From: Actinomycetes bacterium
Lineage (GTDB): Bacteria; Actinomycetota; Acidimicrobiia; Acidimicrobiales; Palsa-688
Assembly: GCA_021827285.1 (NCBI GenBank)
Contig: JAKAWM010000180.1
Location: 1-6,323 of the forward strand
Length of the DNA stretch: 6,323 nucleotides
Reading direction: 5' to 3'
Positions 1 through 6,323 of this stretch are shown here, one piece after another (within the stretch, counting starts at the first letter, position 1; every line of letters begins with the position of its first letter). Made by a program: the position numbers and the translations under genes. The notes beneath the pieces were generated by a model that was not told the origin of the DNA, did no database searches, and saw only the letters and a program-made list of their open reading frames with translations.

Positions 1-19
1 TTGTCCCAACCCCCAAGCC

Positions 20-91
20 GGCTCCGCTAGCTGGCAAGGCTCCGCTAGCTGGCAAGGCTCCGCTAGCTGGCAAGGCTCCGCTAGCTGGCAA
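20..91. repeat. 18-bp tandem repeat array, four perfect copies, overlapping the dxs stop codon
   Basis: The unit ggctccgctagctggcaa occurs four times without mismatch at 20-37, 38-55, 56-73 and 74-91. A degenerate fifth copy starts at 93, and a shorter ggctccg match starts at 120, both inside dxs. The core ggctccg therefore recurs at spacings of 18, 18, 18, 19 and 27. Each unit contains the palindrome gctagc. Read on the minus strand in the dxs frame, each unit contains a TAG, and the first of these (83-81) ends dxs. The other two minus-strand frames of the unit are open. The array is seen directly; its function is unknown. It could be a local duplication of the dxs 3' end or a minisatellite-like locus. 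Confidence 0.93.
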
Positions 92-2162
92 CGGCTCCGC
101 TGTTGGACTTGTCCCGAGCGGCTCCGTTGGCCCCGCCCGCTCCATCGCCGGCGACGTCCACTTCGCCTATCTCCTCTGCGGGCCCGCCAAGACGAGCGGC
201 CGGCTTGCCCGCATGGCCGTCCTCGCCCAGTTCGATGTGCCCTCCGTCGAAGCCAACAGTGGCGACAGCACCGTTGTCCCGGCCCAGTCCCGCCTGCAGA
301 GCCTTGGAAATCGAGGCGGCAATGCCGGGCCCGTCCAGCCCCAGATGGGCCAAGATGCGCTCCGGCTTGGCGTGGGGTATGTAGGCGATGGGTACGCCCA
401 GGTTGAGCACCGGCGGGCTCTTGCGGCTCTGCTGAAGGTCGGCGATGGCGTCGGCGATGAAGTTGCCGGCACCCCCGTTGCGGATCCCGTCTTCGACGGT
501 CACCACGAGGCCGTGCCGCCCGGCGTCGGCGATCATGGTGGGGTCCAAGGGCCGGATCACGCGTACGTCCCACACGGTGGCGTCAATTCCTCGGTCTGCC
601 AGCAGCACAGCCGCCTCCTCGGCCGCTTCCAGCAGCTTGCCGACGGCCAGGACGCAGACCGAACCATCACCCAGACGGGCCAGACGGGCAGACAGGCCCG
701 AACCAACCTGGTCAGGACCGACCTGGCGCGCCGCCGTCTTGGGGTAGCGCACCACCGCTGGCCCGGAGAGCCCGATGGCCGTCTCAAGCATGATCTTCAA
801 TTCCTGGGCCGACGAAGGGGCGAAGATGGTCATGCCCGGGATTTTCAGGCACAGCGCCATGTCCAAGATCCCGTGGTGGCTGGGCCCGTCGTCCCCGGTG
901 ATGCCCGCCCGGTCGAGGGCGAAGGTCACTGGCAGGCCGTGCAGTCCCACATCCAGGTTGAGCTGGTCGAAGGCGCGGGACAAGAAGGTCGAGTACACGG
1001 CTACTACCGGCATCAGGCCGCCCATGGCCATGCCCGCGGCAGCTGTGACCGCATGCTGCTCGGCAATCCCCACGTCGAAAAATCGGTCCGGCCAGCGCTC
1101 CTGGAACGGTATTAGCCCTGTCGGGCCCGGCATGGCCGCCGTAATAGCGACGACGTCGTTACGCTGGCTGCCGATCGCGAGCATGGCCTCGCTGAAAGCC
1201 AGGGTGTAGCCCTTTAGAGCCCGGGCGGACTCGGTCGGCCCGGTGAGCGGGTCGAAGGCACCCGCGTCGTGAAGCCGCTTTTCCTCGTCCTCCTCGGCCG
1301 GCTTGTAACCCCGGCCTTTTTGAGTGAGCACGTGGACGACGATGGGCCCGTTGAAGGCCGCGGCCTGGCCGAAGGCACGCTCCATGTCGGCGATGTCGTG
1401 ACCATCCAGGGGCCCGACGTAGCGCACACCCAGGGCCTCAAAGAATGCGGGAGGTTCGATGACTTCGCGGATGGCCGAATAAAACCCCTGCAAGCTTGAA
1501 TAGGCTAGGTTGCCCACTTTTGGCAGGTCCTTCAAGGCTCCCTCTACTCGGCGCCGGGCAGAACTGACCGCCGGGTTGAGCCGGAGCTTGGTCAGGCTCT
1601 CCGAAAGGTGGGAGATGGTGGGGGCATAGCTGCGGCCGTTGTCGTTGAGCACGACGACCACGCGCGACTCGCTGTGGCCCAGGTTGTTGAGGCCCTCGTA
1701 GGCCATCCCGCCGGTAAGGGCGCCATCGCCCACCACTGCCACGATCCGCCGGTCCGGGTTGCTGCTCCGTTTGACGGCCGCGGCCAGCCCGTGGGCGTAG
1801 CAAAGGGCGGTTGAGGCGTGGCTGTTCTCGACCCAGTCGTGCACCGACTCGGCCTGGGAGGGGTAGCCGGACAAGCCGCCTGATTGGCGCAGGGTGCTGA
1901 ACATCTCCCGCCGCCCAGTAACGATCTTGTGCACGTAGGCCTGGTGGCCTGTGTCCCAGATTATGAAGTCGCGAGGTGAGTCGAAGACCCGGTGGAGGGC
2001 CAGCGTGAGCTCGACCGCCCCCAGGTTGGAGCCCAAATGACCGGTCTGGGCCGACGAAACGGCGTGGACTATGAAGTCGCGTATCTCGGCGGCTAACTGG
2101 TTGAGCTGCTGGTAGTTGAGCTGTCTTAGGTCGCTCGGGCCGTCGATCGTCTCAAGGAGCAC
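81..2162 (-). CDS. dxs: 1-deoxy-D-xylulose-5-phosphate synthase
   Basis: This cytosolic, thiamine-diphosphate-dependent enzyme condenses pyruvate with D-glyceraldehyde 3-phosphate to give DXP. That is the entry step of the MEP isoprenoid pathway and also feeds thiamine and pyridoxal synthesis. The product is 693 residues. Visible landmarks are H42 in GHLGSNLG, H73 in DTGHQAYVHK, the TPP/Mg motif GDG at 145-147 with N175 in LNDN, catalytic E368 in GIAEQHA, and H429 in GPSHHG. These correspond well to E. coli H49, H80, D152, N181, E370 and H431. I chose the GTG at 2162 because family N-termini begin at VLLETIDGPSDL, and a GGAGG (minus strand, 2179-2175) lies 12 nt upstream. The frame stays open upstream to 2666, but that extension is low-complexity antisense of tldD. 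Homology ends near residue 625. The last 68 residues are Gly/Ala/Asp-rich, making the protein longer than the usual 620-650 residues. It is transcribed divergently from tldD. Confidence 0.96.
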   Translation of the reverse strand: MLLETIDGPSDLRQLNYQQLNQLAAEIRDFIVHAVSSAQTGHLGSNLGAVELTLALHRVFDSPRDFIIWDTGHQAYVHKIVTGRREMFSTLRQSGGLSGYPSQAESVHDWVENSHASTALCYAHGLAAAVKRSSNPDRRIVAVVGDGALTGGMAYEGLNNLGHSESRVVVVLNDNGRSYAPTISHLSESLTKLRLNPAVSSARRRVEGALKDLPKVGNLAYSSLQGFYSAIREVIEPPAFFEALGVRYVGPLDGHDIADMERAFGQAAAFNGPIVVHVLTQKGRGYKPAEEDEEKRLHDAGAFDPLTGPTESARALKGYTLAFSEAMLAIGSQRNDVVAITAAMPGPTGLIPFQERWPDRFFDVGIAEQHAVTAAAGMAMGGLMPVVAVYSTFLSRAFDQLNLDVGLHGLPVTFALDRAGITGDDGPSHHGILDMALCLKIPGMTIFAPSSAQELKIMLETAIGLSGPAVVRYPKTAARQVGPDQVGSGLSARLARLGDGSVCVLAVGKLLEAAEEAAVLLADRGIDATVWDVRVIRPLDPTMIADAGRHGLVVTVEDGIRNGGAGNFIADAIADLQQSRKSPPVLNLGVPIAYIPHAKPERILAHLGLDGPGIAASISKALQAGLGRDNGAVATVGFDGGHIELGEDGHAGKPAARLGGPAEEIGEVDVAGDGAGGANGAARDKSNSGAVAS

Positions 2163-2229
2163 CCACCAAAGGTACCTCCATCCCCGCCCTGGGCGGGAAC
2201 GGCTCGATAAGCAGGTAGCCTTGTGCGCC
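2163..2229. promoter_or_regulatory. Divergent dxs/tldD intergenic region with a 15-bp GC palindrome
   Basis: These 67 bp separate the dxs GTG start from the tldD ATG, so they must hold most of the 5' signals for both directions. A perfect palindrome, CCCGCCC-T-GGGCGGG, lies at 2183-2197. It is 21 nt upstream of dxs and 33 nt upstream of tldD. It could be an operator for a dimeric repressor or form a short RNA hairpin. The dxs ribosome-binding site lies at 2175-2179 (minus strand) next to a GGTACC at 2171-2176. I could not identify convincing -10 or -35 boxes. The regulatory role is inferred from position and symmetry only. Confidence 0.5.
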
Positions 2230-3642
2230 ATGACGCACACGGCTGGCACCCTGATCGACGAGGCTGTGGTCGCCCGGACCTTGGGCCGCGCACTGGCCAC
2301 CGGGGGCGAGTTCGCTGAGGTCTTCGCCGAGGACCGCCGGGGCTCGCTCATGACCTTCGACGACGGTCGGGTGGAGGATCTCTCTTCCGGCCGGGAGCGG
2401 GGTGCAGGTATCCGAGTCGTGGTGGGCAACACGACGGGCTTTGCCCACACGGCTGATCTCACCGAGGAGGGCCTCTTGGCCGCGGCCGAGGCGGCCTCAG
2501 GCGCTGCCCGCGGCGGTGGTGGCGGGGTGAGGGAGATTGCCCTTTCCCGAGCGGCCACGGCCAGCCCATCGCCGGTCGAGGTGTTCCCCGCAGGGGTGGA
2601 AAAGGAACGCAAGGTAGAGCTCCTGCGCCGAGCTGACCAGGCCGCCCGCGACAGTGGCGGGGCCATCCGGCAGGTGAGCGTCCATTACCGGGACAGCCGC
2701 CGCCAGGTGCTGGTGGCCAACTCAGAGGGCGTCTTGGCCACCGACGACCAGGTCAGGGTGCGCTTCGGACTGTCGGCGGTAGCTGGTGGCGACACCGGGA
2801 TGCAGACCGGTGGCGAGGCCGTGGGGGCCACCATGGGGTTCGAGTTGTTTGATGAGCACAATGTCGAGGGGCTGGCCCGTTCGGCTGCCCAACGTGCCCT
2901 CCTCAAGCTCAAGGCCAGGCCGGCGCCTTCGGGGCAGGTGCCCGTGGTGATCAAGGCGGGGAGTGGTGGGGTGCTTTTTCACGAAGCATGCGGGCACGGG
3001 CTCGAGGCCGACCACATCGCCAAGCAGGTTTCGGTTTTTGCCGGACGCGTCGGCGAGCAAGTGGCCAGCCCGTTGGTGACCCTGGTGGACGACGGGACCA
3101 TGAGTCACGAGTGGGGTGCAATGGCTATCGACGATGAGGGCCACCCCACCCAGCGCAACGTGTTGATCGAGCGAGGCGTGTTGACCGACTACATGTGGGA
3201 CTGGCTCCGCGCCCGCAAGGATGGACGGCCCGTCTCCACCAACGGCCGGCGAGAAAGTTACCAGCACCTGCCCATGGTGCGTATGACGAACACTTTCCTC
3301 ATGAACGGCGACGAAGACCCGGAAGAAATAATCCGCCAGACCTCCTATGGCGTCTACGTGGCCCAACTCGGTGGAGGTCAGGTAAATACCACGACTGGCG
3401 ATTTCGTTTTCGGCATGACCGAGGCTTACTTGATCGAGGACGGGAAGGTCACGGAGCCGATAAGGGATGCCAACTTGATCGGCAACGGCCCCGAAGTGCT
3501 GCGCAATATAGACGTGATCGGCAACGATTTCGCCATGGGTTGGCCCGGGACCTGTGGTAAGCAGGGCCAAGGTGTGCCGGTCGGTATGGGCCAGCCCACT
3601 TTGCGGGTGCGAGCACTGACTATCGGGGGCACGGCGCGTTGA
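2230..3642 (+). CDS. tldD: TldD, catalytic subunit of the TldD/TldE metallopeptidase
   Basis: This is the peptidase U62 family catalytic half of TldD/TldE, a cytosolic heterodimer. In E. coli the complex degrades leader peptides such as that of microcin B17, and also the CcdA antitoxin. The product is 470 residues, close to E. coli TldD (481). An N-terminal domain (about 20-90, with FDDGRVEDLSS and GAGIRVVVGN) precedes the catalytic domain. The zinc motif HEACGH is at 251-256. The conserved PGTCGKQGQGVPVG segment carries C442, the expected third metal ligand, so the site looks intact. A run of five glycines (95-99) links N-terminal segments. I chose the ATG at 2230. A TTG at 2221 with AGG 5 nt upstream would add only three residues and cannot be excluded. 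The frame extends back to 2116, but that part is antisense to dxs. The 3' end overlaps tldE by 4 bp, indicating translational coupling. Confidence 0.95.
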   Translation: MTHTAGTLIDEAVVARTLGRALATGGEFAEVFAEDRRGSLMTFDDGRVEDLSSGRERGAGIRVVVGNTTGFAHTADLTEEGLLAAAEAASGAARGGGGGVREIALSRAATASPSPVEVFPAGVEKERKVELLRRADQAARDSGGAIRQVSVHYRDSRRQVLVANSEGVLATDDQVRVRFGLSAVAGGDTGMQTGGEAVGATMGFELFDEHNVEGLARSAAQRALLKLKARPAPSGQVPVVIKAGSGGVLFHEACGHGLEADHIAKQVSVFAGRVGEQVASPLVTLVDDGTMSHEWGAMAIDDEGHPTQRNVLIERGVLTDYMWDWLRARKDGRPVSTNGRRESYQHLPMVRMTNTFLMNGDEDPEEIIRQTSYGVYVAQLGGGQVNTTTGDFVFGMTEAYLIEDGKVTEPIRDANLIGNGPEVLRNIDVIGNDFAMGWPGTCGKQGQGVPVGMGQPTLRVRALTIGGTAR

Positions 3643-4990
3643 AGCCTTCAGCGGGTGAGTTGGCGGCGCTGGCTGAAAAAGTAGCCGGTTGGGCGCGCGA
3701 CGGCGAAGCGGTAGAGGCTTACCTCTCCCGGGAGACCGACACCGAGGTGCGTGTTTTCGAGGGCGAGGTCGAGTCCCTGTCCTCGGCCACATCTGCCGGA
3801 GCCGGCATCAGGGTGGTGGCTGGTAACCGCCAGGGCTTTGCCTACGCGGGGTCTTTGGACCTCGATGTGCTCGGCGAGACCTTGGGCGAGGCGCGCGATA
3901 ACGCGTCCTTTTCCAGCCCGGAAGGCTGGGTGGGGCTGCCTGTGCCTGACGGGGTGCAGGTGGTGGCGCTCGACCTCTGGCGTGACGAGATGGCGGTTTA
4001 TCCAACCGCCAGCAAGGTGAGTGCTGCCCTCGAACTGGAAAAGGCCGTGCGGGCTGCCAACGCCCGCATAAGGCAGGTGGAGTCGGCCATCTGGGGAGAC
4101 TCGTCGAGTGAAATGGCCTTGGCTAGTTCCCTCGGGCTATCGGCCGCCGACCGGTCTACCGTCTGCTATTTGTCCGCGGTCGCCGTGGCCGGCGAAGGCG
4201 GGGGCAGCCAGATTGCCCACGGTTATACGGTCGGTCGGGCGCCGTCCGAACTGGACCCGGGCAAGGCGGCTGCGGATGCCGCGTCCCGGGCTGTTCGGAT
4301 GCTCGGTGCCACCAAGCCCCGTTCGGGCCACCTGGCCGTCATCCTAGAACCACGGGTGAGCGCCCAGCTCCTTTCCTTGCTTGGCAATATCCTGAGCGGG
4401 GAAATGGTCCTGAAGGGGATTTCCCTTTTCACCGGCCACCTCGGTGAGGCTGTCGCCGCCCCGGCCTTTACCCTCGCGGATGACCCCACCCAATCGGAAG
4501 CCTGGGGCGCGGCCGCTTTTGACGCCGAAGGTCTCGCCTGCCGGCGCAACGTGATGATCGAGGATGGTGTGCTGCGCTGTTTTCTCTACGACAGCACTTC
4601 GGCCCGCCGCGCCGGTACCACTTCCACGGCTAACGCCATCCGGGCCGGCTACAAAAGCGCTCCTGGGGTCGGTGCCGGTGCCATTTGCCTTACGCCCGGC
4701 AACTTGAGCCAGGAAGAGGTGCTTGCCCAAATCGGCGACGGGCTGCTCGTTCAGTCCGTCACCGGCGTCCATTCGGGTGTGAACCCCGTCAGTGGCGATT
4801 TTTCCGTGGGTGCTGAAGGGCTTATGGTACGAGACGGCCAATTAGCTGAGCCCGTCAAGGAAATGACCATCGCTTCTACCATCCAGCGCATGCTCCAGGG
4901 CGTGGTCGCCATCGGTGGTGACCTGGAGTGGCTCCCGTCGCCCGCGGCGGGTTTGACGGTGGCCATCTCCGAGATGTCGATGAGCGGGGT

Positions 4991-4994
<4 letters not shown>
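3639..4994 (+). CDS. tldE: TldE/PmbA, non-catalytic partner subunit of TldD
   Basis: TldE (PmbA) is the paralogous partner of TldD. In the known heterodimer only TldD binds the catalytic metal, while TldE helps form the peptide-binding chamber. The product is 451 residues, about the family's usual length of 450. The N-terminus repeats the TldD pattern (VRVFEGEVESLSS, GAGIRVVAGNRQGFAYAG). At the position equivalent to the TldD HExxxH it reads VILEPRVSAQLLSLL, with no zinc motif, which is typical for TldE. The C-terminal half has the expected GVNPVSGDFSVGAEG segment. The TTG start at 3639 overlaps the tldD stop (TTGA), with a GGGGG stretch at 3625-3629 9 nt upstream as a weak ribosome-binding site. 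No in-frame ATG fits better. Its 3' end overlaps msrA by 4 bp. Making TldE in step with TldD suits an obligate complex. Confidence 0.94.
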
Positions 4995-5605
<611 letters not shown>

Positions 5606-5608
<3 letters not shown>

Positions 5609-5638
5609 CCGGCCGCCCCAGGCCACGCTCGCCGGCTA
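5606..5638. terminator. Candidate bidirectional terminator between convergent msrA and marR
   Basis: The inverted repeat TAGCCGGC (5606-5613) / GCCGGCTA (5631-5638) has a perfect 8-bp stem and a 17-nt loop. The outer ends of the stem are exactly the TAG stop codons of msrA (plus strand) and marR (minus strand). Only 27 bp separate the two genes. No T-tract follows the stem on either strand, so it is not a classical intrinsic terminator. Hairpins with weak or absent U-tracts are commonly proposed in high-GC actinobacteria. The structure is seen directly; the terminator role is inferred from the convergent layout. Confidence 0.45.
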
Positions 5639-6205
5639 GGGCGCCAGGTAGGGCCGCGCGTGCTTCAGGGACTCGTCCCCCGGGCGAGCCGGGCCTTCGA
5701 GGGCGAGCAACAGCGTACGCAGGTCGTTGTTGAGCCGCTCTTGGGTGGGCCGGTCGATGCCGCCAAGCACGGCCAGTTCGGCCTGGGTTTTGCTGGCCAG
5801 TAACTCGTCCGCCCGGGCCAAACCCGCGGGGGTCAATGTGACGAGGACGTGCCTGCGGTCGGCGGCATCAACATCGCGTCGCACCCAACCGCGCTCTTCG
5901 AGGCGGGCGACGCGGTTCGTGATCGCGCCAGATGTTACCTGGATCTCTTTCAGCAGTTCACCGGCGCTACGACAGCCGTCCGCGGCACGGCGGAGGGCTA
6001 AAAGAACTTCGGCCTCCCAGACCTCGATGTCGCTTTCGCCGAGCTGCTGGCGCAACGACCGTTCGATGTGGTGAGCAGCCCGTCTAAGCCTTATGGCCAG
6101 GGCCTTGACGAGGAGGTCAACGTCGGAATTCTCCTGGGACCAGAAGTCCATGACGACATCCACCTGGTCCCTCACGGGCCCCTCGCCAACTTCGGTCAAG
6201 GTCAC
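5636..6205 (-). CDS. MarR-family winged helix-turn-helix transcriptional regulator
   Basis: This is a dimeric DNA-binding regulator of the MarR family, 189 residues from the chosen start. N-terminal and C-terminal helices for dimerisation flank a winged HTH. The putative recognition helix is TSGAITNRVARLEERGW at about 91-107. The family wing follows, with DAADRRHVLVTLT at about 113-125. MarR proteins usually repress themselves and a neighbouring gene, responding to small phenolics or oxidants. Here a divergent gene starts 99 bp away. The only cysteine seen is C78, so it does not look like an OhrR-type peroxide sensor with an N-terminal sensing cysteine. The start is the GTG at 6205, because GAGG (6217-6214, minus strand) lies 8 nt upstream. 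The GTG at 6214 would add three residues but lacks a well-placed ribosome-binding site. The ligand and targets cannot be told from sequence. Confidence 0.9.
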   Translation of the reverse strand: MTLTEVGEGPVRDQVDVVMDFWSQENSDVDLLVKALAIRLRRAAHHIERSLRQQLGESDIEVWEAEVLLALRRAADGCRSAGELLKEIQVTSGAITNRVARLEERGWVRRDVDAADRRHVLVTLTPAGLARADELLASKTQAELAVLGGIDRPTQERLNNDLRTLLLALEGPARPGDESLKHARPYLAP

Positions 6206-6304
6206 GGAGCCCACCTCAATCAGGGTACCTCAGGAATACCCGCTGACCTGAGAATGTTGTAAATCTTGACATTGAACGGTTGAAGGTTGAAAGGAAATGC
6301 CCCG
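6206..6304. promoter_or_regulatory. Divergent marR/right-edge-gene intergenic region with TTGA repeats
   Basis: These 99 bp lie between two divergent starts, and the right part is clearly richer in A/T than the rest of the window. A perfect -35-like TTGACA is at 6266-6271, but I see no matching -10 at 16-18 bp on the plus strand. TTGA recurs at 6266, 6272, 6280 and 6287, including an exact direct repeat of GGTTGAA at 6278-6284 and 6285-6291. An inverted repeat CTCAGG/CCTGAG lies at 6229-6234 and 6247-6252. A plausible ribosome-binding site AAGGAA is at 6291-6296. Any of these repeats could be a MarR operator; this is inference. Confidence 0.5.
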
Positions 6305-6323
6305 ATGAGCTATGCAACCATCA
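6305..6323 (+). CDS. Start of an unidentified protein, cut off by the window edge
   Basis: An ATG at 6305 begins an open frame reading M-S-Y-A-T-I before the window ends. AAGGAA at 6291-6296 lies just upstream, with AGGA 9 nt before the ATG, a good ribosome-binding site spacing. The nearer ATG at 6297 hits a stop after three codons. The gene is divergent from marR and is therefore a natural candidate for MarR control. Six residues do not identify a protein. Some NAD-dependent succinate-semialdehyde and related aldehyde dehydrogenases begin in a similar way (M-x-Y-A-T-x-N-P), which is only a hint. Confidence 0.5.

Noticed and set aside
20..91. CRISPR-like array
   Set aside because: The 18-bp units are directly adjacent with no spacers, so this is a simple tandem repeat.
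213..1115. 300-codon plus-strand open frame inside dxs
   Set aside because: It lies entirely antisense to conserved dxs codons, has no recognisable motif, and long antisense frames are common in high-GC coding DNA.
2116..2229. Upstream TTG start for tldD at 2116
   Set aside because: It would overlap the start of dxs and fill the whole divergent promoter region. The TldD family N-terminus fits the ATG at 2230.
2163..2666. N-terminal extension of dxs by 168 codons
   Set aside because: It overlaps the 5' part of tldD in antisense, is Ser/Arg/Pro-rich with no family similarity, and the Dxs N-terminus starts naturally at the GTG at 2162.
2722..3792. 356-codon minus-strand open frame opposite tldD
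   Set aside because: It is antisense to the conserved tldD catalytic domain and crosses the tldD/tldE junction. Its composition is that of a shadow frame.
6253..6273. AATGT/ACATT inverted repeat as a MarR operator
   Set aside because: The arms are only 5 bp with an 11-nt spacer and no pairing beyond them, so it is too weak to report as a site.
6266..6304. Complete sigma-70-type promoter starting at TTGACA
   Set aside because: The hexamer at the expected -10 distance (around 6289-6294, gaaagg) does not resemble TATAAT, so only the -35-like motif can be stated.

Overview
The window is GC-rich throughout, with little intergenic space and frequent GTG/TTG starts. The Dxs sequence has actinobacterial traits, such as the N-terminus beginning VLLETIDGPSDL and the LNDNGRSYAPT segment. 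This points to a high-GC Actinomycetota chromosome. Acidimicrobiia is a reasonable guess, but it is inferred from the general look of the proteins and not from a search. There is no rRNA, tRNA, CRISPR array, insertion sequence or phage gene, and no stretch of more than 300 bases without a gene.

Layout, left to right. (1) Positions 1-106 hold an array of four perfect 18-bp tandem repeats (20-91) plus degenerate copies that run into the 3' end of dxs. (2) dxs is on the minus strand (81-2162). It encodes 1-deoxy-D-xylulose-5-phosphate synthase, the first enzyme of the MEP isoprenoid pathway, with an unusual Gly/Ala/Asp-rich C-terminal tail of about 68 residues. (3) A 67-bp divergent promoter region (2163-2229) carries a perfect GC-rich palindrome. 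(4) A plus-strand operon tldD-tldE-msrA (2230-5608) has both gene junctions overlapping by 4 bp. It encodes the two halves of the TldD/TldE peptidase and an E. coli-type methionine sulfoxide reductase A. (5) A convergent 27-bp gap carries an inverted repeat whose outer ends are the two facing stop codons. (6) A minus-strand MarR-family regulator (5636-6205) follows. (7) A 99-bp divergent intergenic region, relatively A/T-rich on its right side, contains repeated TTGA motifs. (8) The first codons of a plus-strand gene run off the right edge.

How the genes relate: tldD and tldE are translationally coupled, as expected for an obligate heterodimer that trims peptides. The tight attachment of msrA suggests co-expression of peptide processing with repair of oxidised methionine, which is an inference. 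The MarR regulator probably controls itself and the divergent gene at the right edge. No RiPP precursor or modification enzyme is visible, so the TldD/TldE substrate is not revealed here. I do not see a clearly new biological system. The most unusual signal is the tandem repeat at the dxs stop codon: removing a single base there would open the reading frame into a hexapeptide repeat that continues off the window.
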